From: Candidatus Rifleibacteriota bacterium
GTDB taxonomy: Bacteria; Muiribacteriota; Ozemobacteria; Ozemobacterales; Ozemobacteraceae
Length of the DNA stretch: 53,690 bases
Direction: 5' to 3'
Assembly: GCA_015233565.1 (NCBI GenBank)
Contig: JADFXM010000050.1
Coordinates: 1 to 53,690 of the forward strand
Part shown: in pieces, positions 8,555 to 16,660 of the stretch
Layout of the letters: every line of letters starts with the position of its first letter
Numbering within the stretch: position 1 is the first letter of the stretch
Notes under the pieces: generated by a model
Told to the model about the DNA's origin: nothing
The model's database searches: none
Seen by the model: the letters and a program-made list of their open reading frames with translations, nothing else
Made by a program: the position numbers and the translations under genes

Positions 8555-9628
8555 CCGGAAAAAAACATGAAAAGAGTTAGTATCTTTTTGGGATGGATAT
8601 TAATACTACCGTTTTTGGTAATCACTTGGACACTTAATGCGGAGCCAATTTCTACTTCCCCTTCAAAAGCACAAAATTGTCCGGAGTATAAAGTGGTCAA
8701 CCGGATTAGCGTAGAGGGCGATGGGTTCTGGGATTTGGCAACTGTAGATGAAACTACCGGAAAGTTATATCTTTCGCATGGCTCCATTGTCCAGGTTGTT
8801 GATACCAAATCCGGAAAACTTGCCGGATACATTCCGGATACTAATGTTGTCCATGGAATAGCTATTGCAAACGATTTCAATAAGGGTTTTATAACTTGCG
8901 GCAAAGATTCCAAAGTTGTTATTTTTGATTTAAAGTCCTTGAAAATATTGGCAAAAATACCATCGGGAAAAGGCCCTGATGGAATTCTTTATGATCCTTT
9001 TTCCCGTAAAGTATTTGCATTCAATGGAAAAAGTGCGGATGTTACTGTTATAGATGCGAAGAAGAACACGGTTGTTGTTACTTTAAAATTGGGTGGAAAG
9101 CCTGAACTTCCTGTATCCGATGATAATGGAACTATTTTTGTCAATATACAGGACAAAAACATGATTGAGACAATCAATGTGAAAACGCTGAAAGTGGAGC
9201 AAAAATGGCCAATCATACCCGGAGAAGAACCAACCGGCCTGGCTATCGATAAAGCAAACCATCGTCTTTTTATAGGTTGCAACAACAAATTGATGGTAAT
9301 AATGGATTCCTTAAACGGAAAATTTATCTCCAGCGTACCGGTAGGAGCATATGTTGATGGCGCAGGTTTTGACCCTGGAACACGTTGTGCTTTCACTTCC
9401 AACGGCGATGGAACATTGACTGTGGTTCAGGAAGAAAGCAAGGACAAATTCAGGGTATTGGAAAACGTTGTTACTCAAAAAGGTGCCCGGACTTTGGCAG
9501 TTGATACAAAAACTCATCATATTTTCCTTCCAACTGCTGTATTTGGGCCTCCTCCACAACGTCCTAATCTTCGTCCTTTTGTACAACATGGAACTTTTGT
9601 TGTTTTGGATGTTGCACCCGGGGAATAG
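8507..9628 (+). CDS. exported YVTN/YncE-type beta-propeller protein
   Basis: This is a predicted periplasmic beta-propeller. From about residue 50 it shows repeated blades of about 40 residues, such as VTVIDAKKNTVVVTLKLGG, KVVIFDLKSLKILAKIPSG and RLFIGCNNKLMVIMDS, the pattern of YVTN/YncE proteins. A signal peptide runs from the Met at 8567 (MKRVSIFLGWILILPFLV...LNA). I chose ATG 8507 because GAGGGGGTGAG lies 8 bases upstream. ATG 8567 gives a cleaner signal peptide but has only a weak site (GGAA), and ATG 8483 also has GGAGAA. The frame is open back to 8384. The gene leads an operon with a TolC-like channel, an adaptor and an RND pump, so it may bind or present the pump's substrate. The substrate is unknown. 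Confidence 0.8.
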   Translation: MATRKKLLSFFFDQLVPEKNMKRVSIFLGWILILPFLVITWTLNAEPISTSPSKAQNCPEYKVVNRISVEGDGFWDLATVDETTGKLYLSHGSIVQVVDTKSGKLAGYIPDTNVVHGIAIANDFNKGFITCGKDSKVVIFDLKSLKILAKIPSGKGPDGILYDPFSRKVFAFNGKSADVTVIDAKKNTVVVTLKLGGKPELPVSDDNGTIFVNIQDKNMIETINVKTLKVEQKWPIIPGEEPTGLAIDKANHRLFIGCNNKLMVIMDSLNGKFISSVPVGAYVDGAGFDPGTRCAFTSNGDGTLTVVQEESKDKFRVLENVVTQKGARTLAVDTKTHHIFLPTAVFGPPPQRPNLRPFVQHGTFVVLDVAPGE

Positions 9629-9710
9629 TATGGTATCATTCCAAAAAAAATTCAGTTGTTGAAAAAAAATGTTGCCTGGTTCCGAAAATTTTAATTTAGG
9701 AGACAAAACC

Positions 9711-11117
9711 TTGGGCGTTCGGTCGCTGAGTTCAAGTCGGTTGTCGACTCGAAGCCGGTCGTTGAGCCCAAGTCGGTTGTCGACTCGGAGTTGGCCTCTG
9801 AGTCCAAGTCGGTCCTTGACTCGAAGCCGGTCGCTGAGCGGAGCCGAAGCGACCCCGGAAATGGTTTGTACCTTTTCGAATTTGCCTCATAGTTTGAGAA
9901 TCGGTATTCTTATTTTCCTATTGATTTTGGGTACAAGTAAATTAAATGCTGATAGCCTGATGGAGTTGTTTCAACACTCTGTTGACAGATATCCCATTTT
10001 CAAATCATTGCAGGAAAAAACTGCCGCATTGAAGGATGAATCAAGGGCTTCGGCCCAAAGTCGATTCTGGCGTCCTTTCACTTCGGCACTTCGGAGCAAT
10101 TACCGGACTTCTGAAGCTGGACAATACCCAATTTCCGATGTGAATTTTGTAAATTCCATGGATATTTTCAATAAAACCCGTCTTGATCGCCAAAAAAATG
10201 CTACAGAAATCCAACGCAATCAGGTTGCTGGAAATACAGAGAGAAAGACGATTTTCCTTGAAATTTTATCTGATTACTATAATTTTATCAAGAATGAACA
10301 ACTTCTTAGGCTACATAAAGAGAATCTGATCTGGCTTGATGAAATAGTTGCTAAGTTGAAAGTAGGTGTGGAAGCCGGAGAATTTCCTGAAGCCGATCTG
10401 GCACAATGGAAAATCGAACAATTGAATCAGGAAAACCTCATTGAAGTCGATCAACTTGAAATCGGCAAATCCGAAGAAATACTGAAAAGATATTCCGGAA
10501 TGGAAAGCATTTCCACCGATTCCACCCAAAGTTTAGGGGAAATTTGCACTGATTCAAGCGAATTTTCTGAAGAAATCTTTCTTAAGAATTGTCCTGAGCT
10601 TTCCACCTTTGAACTTGATAAAAAGCAAATTCAATTGGATATTCGCCAGGAAAGACAATGTCACATTCCTGAACTTCAGTTTTCTCACACCTATGAAATA
10701 AATAAAGACCCTTCCGGAAATGGAAATCAAAGCATCGCACAACTGGGATTTAATTTTCAGCTTCCCGACGGTGGAAGAAGTCTCCGAATCAGGGCGAACA
10801 AACGGAAAATAAATGGGTTGGAAGAGGAGAAACGCGCTCAGATTATTACTTTTCAAAACGAATTTCGTGGGAAGCTTAAGGAGCTCCTTTCAGGAAAAAC
10901 TGTTTTGGCCAATTTGAAAAAGTCTGAAGAAATCTCACAAGAAAGTGTAGCAAAATATTATCAAGGGTACTTGAAAAAATTTATTACTTGTCTCACTTTT
11001 ATTCAGGCTATCAAAGAAAAGCAGACAATCCAGGAATCAGGAATCTCAACCTTAATAAACAATGTCCAAACTTATCAGTATCTGTACCATGTCTGTCAGG
11101 GAGATCTTTTCAAATGA
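9711..11117 (+). CDS. TolC-like outer-membrane efflux protein with a repeat-encoded RS-rich N-terminus
   Basis: This is the predicted outer-membrane channel of the RND system encoded downstream. After a signal-like segment (MVCTFSNLPH..., hydrophobic to about LNADS) come long alpha-helical stretches and a duplicated layout typical of the TolC family, though sequence similarity is loose. The only good ribosome site is TAGGAGA at 9697-9703, which would serve TTG 9711. Translation from there runs through an 18-bp tandem repeat encoding about 45 residues rich in R, S and L before the signal peptide. ATG 9861, at the signal peptide itself, has no proper ribosome site, and ATG 9669 has none either. 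Which start is used is unclear. The stop overlaps the next start as ATGA (11114-11117), so the adaptor gene is coupled. Confidence 0.75.
   Translation: MGVRSLSSSRLSTRSRSLSPSRLSTRSWPLSPSRSLTRSRSLSGAEATPEMVCTFSNLPHSLRIGILIFLLILGTSKLNADSLMELFQHSVDRYPIFKSLQEKTAALKDESRASAQSRFWRPFTSALRSNYRTSEAGQYPISDVNFVNSMDIFNKTRLDRQKNATEIQRNQVAGNTERKTIFLEILSDYYNFIKNEQLLRLHKENLIWLDEIVAKLKVGVEAGEFPEADLAQWKIEQLNQENLIEVDQLEIGKSEEILKRYSGMESISTDSTQSLGEICTDSSEFSEEIFLKNCPELSTFELDKKQIQLDIRQERQCHIPELQFSHTYEINKDPSGNGNQSIAQLGFNFQLPDGGRSLRIRANKRKINGLEEEKRAQIITFQNEFRGKLKELLSGKTVLANLKKSEEISQESVAKYYQGYLKKFITCLTFIQAIKEKQTIQESGISTLINNVQTYQYLYHVCQGDLFK
9720..9854 (+). repeat. 18-bp tandem repeat (six units plus a longer last unit) inside the TolC-like gene's 5' region
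   Basis: Units start at 9720, 9738, 9756, 9774, 9792, 9810 and 9828, with a consensus near CGGTCGCTGAGTCCAAGT. Two unit types alternate in part, giving a 36-bp higher-order period. The last unit extends to a 26-base inverted repeat (GGTCGCT...AGCGACC, 9829-9854). The period is a multiple of three and no frame-1 stop occurs, so it encodes hexapeptides such as RSLSSS and RLSTRS. Base composition is clearly richer in G+C than the flanks, which suggests an inserted or expanded intergenic repeat. Confidence 0.9.
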
Positions 11118-12604
11118 AGCGTATTCTATTTTTTCTTATTCTTCTTTTTTCTGCTGCAATTTTTGTATATGGTGAGGAAAATGAAAGTTCCGGAAATGAA
11201 AAAAAGGCTGTTACTAATGGCAAAGAAACGGTAGATAAAGAAAAAAAAATTTCCAGTGTTGGTAATAAGCCAGGTGAAGTGGAAAAAAAAGTCGGCAACG
11301 AAGGTAACAACGTAAATGTAATTGATAAAAGTAAATGGATTGTTGACGAAGGTAAAAAGGCCAGTGACTGGGGAAAAGAAACTGTTGAAGGAAAAGGGGC
11401 AAATACTGGAAGCAGCGAAAGCGAAAAAAGCAAAGAAAGCAAAGAAAGCAAAGAAAGCAAAGAAAGCAAAGAAAGCAAAGAAAGTAAAGAAAGTAAAGAA
11501 AGTATAAAAGCCAAAGAAGCTGATGAATGTGGCAAAAAAACTGACGAAAAAAGCAAATTAACTAAAGCTGGTGAGGAGAGTAAAGACGGCGGCCCCGAAG
11601 GAAAAGGCGAGGTCAAGGAAGCCTCCGATGAAAGTAAAGAAGAAGCTTCCCCTAAAATACTAGTGAAGGTTGTATTGCCGCAAGAAGCAACCGACACTCT
11701 GATGCTTGATACCAAAGGAACTGTAAAAGCCACTAAAACTTATGCAGTTTCCGCCCAATCAGATGGCCGAATTACTGAAGTTCATTCCCATCCTGGTGAA
11801 GTTGTTTCCAAAGATCAACTTATAGCTGTTATAAGCAACATTGAAGCTGACAATGAAATAAAAGGTTTGGGGAAAAAACTTACCCTCAATCAGCAGCAAA
11901 TTTCCTTACTGGAAAAGAAGTTAAATACTTCCAAAGAAATGGTGAAGTTGGGACTTGCGGCTAAGAATGAGGCTTTTGCAATGGAGACTGACCTTATTTC
12001 GAAGCGAAATGATGGACAGGATATCGAAATGTCCCTGCAAAAGTTGAAACTTCGCAAGAATCAGGAGAAAGTGAAATCAAACTATTCCGGCTTCCTGGGA
12101 GACATTCTTCCTGAAGGAAGTTTCGTGACCTTTGGCCAGACCATTGCGAATTTGACAACTCTCGATAACGAACAAATCGAAGCACTTGTCCCATTTGATC
12201 GTCTTAAATCATTAAAAACTGATTTGAAAGCAAATATTTCTGCTAACGGCCTTTCTGTGCCGGGAAAAGTTTTCGGAATACTTCCAAATGCAACTTCCAA
12301 CTTGATAAAAATACTTATTCATCCGGAAAACCCGCTTCCTCTAAACTTGGAAGTGACGGTTCGGATTTCTCTTGAAGAAGCTTTCGGTATGGTTTTACCA
12401 AAGGGCTCAGTTGTACTTGATAATGGAATACCTGTTGTCTTCGTGGTTGAAAAAGAAAAAGCAAGCAAGAAAACAGTTACAATTATTAAGGATTACTCGG
12501 ATAAGGTTTTCATTTCAGAAGGAATAACCAAAAATGATCCTGTAGTAATTGAAAACGCTTTTTTGCTCTCTGACGGAAGTCCAGTAGAGGTAAAGGAAAA
12601 GTAA
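11114..12604 (+). CDS. RND efflux periplasmic adaptor (HlyD/membrane-fusion family) with a Lys/Glu/Ser-rich spacer
   Basis: This adaptor would link the inner-membrane pump (next gene) to the TolC-like channel (previous gene). It is 496 residues long with a signal peptide (MKRILFFLILLFSAAIFVYG). Residues about 25-175 are a highly charged low-complexity spacer that includes eight Ser-Lys-Glu units (about 106-129). The adaptor core follows from about 190: a lipoyl half (SAQSDGRITEVHSHPGEVV), a short helical hairpin (about 250-310), the second lipoyl half (SNYSGFLGDILPEGSFV) and a beta-barrel and membrane-proximal region. The start is set by the ATGA overlap with the TolC-like gene and GGGAGA upstream. 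The long spacer is unusual for the family and may span extra periplasmic distance or cell wall. Confidence 0.88.
   Translation: MKRILFFLILLFSAAIFVYGEENESSGNEKKAVTNGKETVDKEKKISSVGNKPGEVEKKVGNEGNNVNVIDKSKWIVDEGKKASDWGKETVEGKGANTGSSESEKSKESKESKESKESKESKESKESKESIKAKEADECGKKTDEKSKLTKAGEESKDGGPEGKGEVKEASDESKEEASPKILVKVVLPQEATDTLMLDTKGTVKATKTYAVSAQSDGRITEVHSHPGEVVSKDQLIAVISNIEADNEIKGLGKKLTLNQQQISLLEKKLNTSKEMVKLGLAAKNEAFAMETDLISKRNDGQDIEMSLQKLKLRKNQEKVKSNYSGFLGDILPEGSFVTFGQTIANLTTLDNEQIEALVPFDRLKSLKTDLKANISANGLSVPGKVFGILPNATSNLIKILIHPENPLPLNLEVTVRISLEEAFGMVLPKGSVVLDNGIPVVFVVEKEKASKKTVTIIKDYSDKVFISEGITKNDPVVIENAFLLSDGSPVEVKEK
11429..11500 (+). repeat. 9-bp tandem repeat (8 units) coding Ser-Lys-Glu
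   Basis: AGCAAAGAA repeats six times, then twice as AGTAAAGAA, within the adaptor gene. Near-identical units suggest recent expansion by slippage. The period keeps the reading frame, so copy number can change spacer length without breaking the protein. Confidence 0.9.
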
Positions 12605-12630
12605 CTCCTTAATGTTCAACAATCTGGATA

Positions 12631-15600
12631 ATGGTCATGAATGACAACTTTTTTCTTTACCTTTTAAGAAACAAAATTGCAATTTTTTTGGTAATATTTA
12701 TTCTTTCCTTCGTTGGGTACATTGTTTCTGAAAGTATTCCCCAGGGCGTGTTTCCCAACGTTTTTTTCCCCAGAATCGAAGTAAACATAGATCTTGGATT
12801 CACTCCGATCAGACAAATGCTCTTTCAAGTTACCAAACCGGCGGAAGAAAGTTTGAAAACGATTCAAGGGGTCGAAAAAATTGTTTCGAGCACTTCCGTA
12901 GGTAATTCTGATATCAACATGAACTTCAATTGGCGCATGGATCCCTATCTAGCATACCAACTGGTCAATGCACGTGTTGCTGAAATAAAAAATCAAATAC
13001 CACCTGATGCCAAAATCACTGTCATCCAGGCGACTCCAAGCCGTTTCCCAATTAGTATGTACTATATTGCCTCGAATAAAGTGCCACGTCATAAGCTGAC
13101 TGAAATATTGATATATACTTTGCGCCCAGTGCTCCTGGGAGTGAAAGGAATTCAGGACATTGTTATTAAAGCTCCGGATCGTGAAGAAATTAAGATTGTA
13201 CTAAACCTGGAAAAAATGCAGTCTTATAAGTTGGAAGTCAGTACCGTGACCAAAATCCTCGAAGAGTTGAATTTCATTGATTTTTTGGGACTCATAAATG
13301 ATTGTCAAAAACAATACATCCTGTCGCTGAACCAAAAACCCGATTCGCTCGACGACATTCTTAAAGTGAGGATCCCAATCGGTGATAACGCCTGGATTAC
13401 CCTATCTGATATCGCTACCGTGGTTCACGACCACGCGCCACTTTCCCAAATTTCAGCCGGAAACGATGCCCCATTAGGCGTCGTGTTTGAAATCCTTCGA
13501 CAACCCGATGCCAACAGCATCGATGTTGCCCGTGAAGTTGACAAAAAAATCTCGGAAGTGAATGAAAATCTCAAGGAAAAAGATGTCTGGATCAAAAAGT
13601 CCTATGACGAAACTGAATTCATAACTGATGCTGTAAAAAGCGTTAAAGACGCTATCTTTCTTGGAACGATCATCGCTTCGTTTATTGTACTCTTGTTTTT
13701 GCGAAAAGTGAAATTATCTGTTTTTCTTGTACTTGTTGTACCCATTGTTTTTTTAATCTCCATAATCGGTATTCGAATAGGAAATTACGATTTCAACATA
13801 TTTTCTCTGGGCGGAATGGCGGCTGCAATTGGTGGCTTGATCGATCACATTATTATCGTTATCGAGAATATTGAACGCCATTACAGAAAAACCCGTGACA
13901 AGTTGAAAGCTGTTGTCGATGGGTCCAGGGAAATTCTTCCTTTAATGACAATTGCTACGCTCATCTCGGTTTTGGTCTTTCTACCGCTTCTTTTGGTTTC
14001 CGGTGTTGTGGGAGTCTTTTTCAAGCAGCTGGCGTTTGTACTAATTTCAACATATGTTATTTCTCAACTCCTTGCAATGATCTTTACTCCGATTATTGCT
14101 TATATTTCGCTTCCTTCCGTTCCTGAGGAAGAAGAAGAAGGGTTGTTTGAGTGGTTTGTGGGAAAGTATACCCGCTTTCTAGGTTTTTTTCTTCGGGGAT
14201 TTTGGATATCTGCGCCATTGATCTTCGTTGTAACCATCGGAGGGTTGTACGGATGCTACAAATTTTATGAAAAACTTCCGACCACTTTCCTTCCAAAATG
14301 GGATGAAGGAAATTTTGTTGTCGACATCACTCTTCCTCCAGGCACTTCCTTAGCTGAAACGTATAAAGAATTTTCGGAAGTAGGAAAAATTGTTAACTCT
14401 CTCCCTGAGGTGAGAAGTTGGACGCTAAGAATCGGGACCGCTCTAGGTCATACAACAGTTCAACCTAATGTTGGTGATATGTTGGTGGTTTTGAAAAAAG
14501 ACCGAAAACGTTCAATAGATGAAATTCAAGACGAGCTTCGAACAAAGATCGGATCGAAATTTCCACATTTTGAAGCCTTGGATTTACCTCAAATGTTGGA
14601 AGACAGGTTGAATGACATTTTGGGGGAAGAAGCTCCGATTGCTGTTATTCTTTATGGTACAGATCCTGATCAGCTTATTCAATGGGGAAAAACAGTTCGG
14701 GACGCGCTGAGAAAAGTTGAGGGGTTGGAAGAAGTTAACCTTCAAACAAATTATACTTCTCCGGCTATAGATGTGAAGCTCAAACCCGAAGCTGAGGTTC
14801 TTTATGGAGTTGATGTAGAAGCTTTATTCACCCAAATTAATACTTTATATTTTGGAAAGATCACCGGTTATCTTATGAACGGTGAAAAAATTATCAATGT
14901 CCGGCTTCTTTTGGAGAGCCCCAGCACTGACCCAATAAGGTATCTGGAAGACCACCTTCTGGTTTTTTCGCCGAAACAACAGCAGCATATTCCTCTAAGA
15001 TATTTGGCTGATGTGAAATTCAGTGATCAGGTTCCTGAGATCAATCACTACAATCTTTCTTCAGTGGCGATTACTTCCGTTCGATTCCATGGAAATGATA
15101 TGCTCGAAGCGGTACATAAAGTAGAACAGACCATTGCCTCCTTAAAAATTCCCAAAGAAATCACGCCGGAAATATCAGGAATCTACAGAGACCAGCAACA
15201 ATCATTTCGTGAAATGGGAATTGTTGTACTGTTATCGATATTGATTATTTTTACCGCGCTTCTGTTCCAATTTGGAAGCATTCGCATTGCAATCACAACT
15301 TTACTTGGGCTCATTCTTACTTTGGTTGGTGTTTTCGCTGCTCTTTATTTTACCAAAAAACCTTTGGATATTACAGCTTTCATGGGAATGTTGATCGTGT
15401 TAAGCATTGTCATTAACAATAACATCCTTATTTTCGACTATTACAAGGAATTTCTGTGGCAGGGTGGAAACAAGTTGGAAGCCATTCTCCACTCCATCAG
15501 TAATCGATTCCGGCCGATTTTTATGACCATGCTGTCCAATATTTTTGCTCTTCTTCCTGTCGCTTTGGGGTGGGGCTCCGGAACACAGATTATTCAAAAT

Positions 15601-15696
15601 ATGGCAATTGCGATCATGGGTGGATTAAGTTTTGCGATATTCATCAACTTGTTTGTCATCCCGCAAATGCTGATGATCAGCGCTAAATTCGATTAA
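12631..15696 (+). CDS. RND-superfamily efflux transporter (inner-membrane pump)
   Basis: This proton-driven inner-membrane pump of 1021 residues has the usual RND plan: TM1 at about 12-32, a large periplasmic loop, TM2-6 at about 335-490, a second periplasmic loop, and TM8-12 at about 865-1015. TM4 reads GGLIDHIIIVIENIE (about 400-415). It keeps one acidic residue (LID) and the Glu of IEN but lacks the Asp-Asp pair of AcrB. This resembles CzcA/CusA-like or other divergent branches, so metal or drug specificity cannot be assigned. TM10 has the expected VINNNILIFDYYKE. Alternative ATG starts at 12631 and 12637 both have weak ribosome sites. The gene follows the adaptor by 26 bases and ends the operon that begins at 8507. 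Confidence 0.93.
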   Translation: MVMNDNFFLYLLRNKIAIFLVIFILSFVGYIVSESIPQGVFPNVFFPRIEVNIDLGFTPIRQMLFQVTKPAEESLKTIQGVEKIVSSTSVGNSDINMNFNWRMDPYLAYQLVNARVAEIKNQIPPDAKITVIQATPSRFPISMYYIASNKVPRHKLTEILIYTLRPVLLGVKGIQDIVIKAPDREEIKIVLNLEKMQSYKLEVSTVTKILEELNFIDFLGLINDCQKQYILSLNQKPDSLDDILKVRIPIGDNAWITLSDIATVVHDHAPLSQISAGNDAPLGVVFEILRQPDANSIDVAREVDKKISEVNENLKEKDVWIKKSYDETEFITDAVKSVKDAIFLGTIIASFIVLLFLRKVKLSVFLVLVVPIVFLISIIGIRIGNYDFNIFSLGGMAAAIGGLIDHIIIVIENIERHYRKTRDKLKAVVDGSREILPLMTIATLISVLVFLPLLLVSGVVGVFFKQLAFVLISTYVISQLLAMIFTPIIAYISLPSVPEEEEEGLFEWFVGKYTRFLGFFLRGFWISAPLIFVVTIGGLYGCYKFYEKLPTTFLPKWDEGNFVVDITLPPGTSLAETYKEFSEVGKIVNSLPEVRSWTLRIGTALGHTTVQPNVGDMLVVLKKDRKRSIDEIQDELRTKIGSKFPHFEALDLPQMLEDRLNDILGEEAPIAVILYGTDPDQLIQWGKTVRDALRKVEGLEEVNLQTNYTSPAIDVKLKPEAEVLYGVDVEALFTQINTLYFGKITGYLMNGEKIINVRLLLESPSTDPIRYLEDHLLVFSPKQQQHIPLRYLADVKFSDQVPEINHYNLSSVAITSVRFHGNDMLEAVHKVEQTIASLKIPKEITPEISGIYRDQQQSFREMGIVVLLSILIIFTALLFQFGSIRIAITTLLGLILTLVGVFAALYFTKKPLDITAFMGMLIVLSIVINNNILIFDYYKEFLWQGGNKLEAILHSISNRFRPIFMTMLSNIFALLPVALGWGSGTQIIQNMAIAIMGGLSFAIFINLFVIPQMLMISAKFD

Positions 15697-15716
15697 AGTT
15701 AAATTTCAACCTTCCC

Positions 15717-15873
15717 AATGTGGGGTCAGCAATTCTTGGTGAGTTTTCTCGCAAAATATAGTTCTTACTGATTTTTGCTATGAAACTTATCGGAATAATT
15801 AGTTTTTTGAACATTGCTCAAAACGGCTCTCAAAAACAATTGCAGCGACTCACCGAGAATTGCTAATGTGGGG
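15717..15873. mobile_element. small TIR element flanked by 9-bp direct repeats
   Basis: AGCAATTCTTGGTGAGT (15728-15744) is inverted at 15848-15864 with one mismatch. Immediately outside lie direct copies of AATGTGGGG (15717-15725 and 15865-15873; two extra bases sit on the left). Terminal inverted repeats plus flanking direct repeats are the signature of a small non-autonomous insertion. The interior of about 100 bases is AT-rich and non-coding. No transposase is linked. Confidence 0.5.
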
Positions 15874-16005
15874 CAAACTATAGCATTTTTCATAAGTGAT
15901 ATTTTTTAGCGATTTCATCAGGAGAAGTGGTTTTCTTGTTGCCGAAAAGGTTTCAATTTATTTTTTCCCCACTATAAAAACTCAAAAATCTTGAAATGCC
16001 GAAAT

Positions 16006-16226
16006 AATACCAATCCCAAAAAAAATGTGCATCACCCCAAGAACATTGATTTGATCAAAATGAAGTTGGATCGGTATATTTTGCAAGAAAAGAAGGAACT
16101 TTCATAAAAATAAGGGGCCCTTACTGGAATGGTTGAAGCATTCATTTCTGTCAGACCCAACTTCAATTTACGCAGAACTGAAGCACGAAATAGGTCGGAT
16201 GAATGAACTATTGAAATTGGTATAAT
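16006..16226 (+). mobile_element. 221-bp MITE-like dispersed repeat, copy 1
   Basis: This element is repeated at 45162-45382 at the same length and with high similarity. Its ends are inverted (ATACCAAT ... ATTGGTAT). Part of the interior reads as coding sequence (about 40 codons, including DPTSIYAELKHEIGRMNEL), interrupted by small indels that differ between copies, so it may derive from a gene. The right-hand 33 bases also occur next to the Rpn-type nuclease gene at 52258-52290. Confidence 0.7.
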
Positions 16227-16289
16227 AAATGTTTCCAGGATGGCAATAAAAGGGCTGAATGAAGATGTATTACTTTCAGTAGTTTGCTG

Positions 16290-16640
16290 TCATGAAGCAT
16301 CCCAAGGAAGAACAAATTCTTCAGAAGTTACCGGATAAGCTTCGGTCGCAGGGGCAATGATAAGTCCGGGCTGAATATTAAGTTTGGGATAGGCTTTCCT
16401 GAAAGCTTGAATTCCTCGTGCATCATGTTTGTCAGGATGACTGTTACCTTTGATTACAAGCTTCTGGAAAGATACATGTAAGCATTTTAAACAAACAATG
16501 TTTAATTTGCAAGGTAATCTCCCGATAGAATTGCAAAATCTCTGTTTGACGGAACATATTTTTTTATCATCTGTTTTGACCGTTGAAACAATTTCTAATG
16601 TAATATTGAAAAAAAACTTATAGTATTTTACTCTCTTCAT
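16290..16640 (-). pseudogene. remnant of an AAA ATPase/DUF4143-type gene (C-terminal end only)
   Basis: The last 55 or so residues of this frame (from about 16460 down to 16290) read as the typical C-terminus of AAA-domain/DUF4143 proteins: DKHDARGIQAFRKAYP, then PGLIIAP, then a terminal VLPWD. The preceding 60 residues do not look like the family. There is no Walker A or B motif and no space for the 400-residue protein, so this is a decayed 3' fragment. It lies in a repeat-rich stretch and 21 bases from the divergent HEAT gene. Confidence 0.5.
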
Positions 16641-16660
16641 GCTAATAAATAGAAAGAAAC

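Noticed and set aside
11110..11733. 207-codon minus-strand frame, Leu/Ser-rich
   Set aside because: It is the antisense shadow of the Lys/Glu/Ser-rich spacer of the adaptor gene and has no ribosome site.
16035..16060. FNR/CRP-like site (TTGATTTGATCAA) inside the MITE
   Set aside because: The spacing between half-sites is 3 and not 4, and it sits inside a mobile repeat far from a regulated start.
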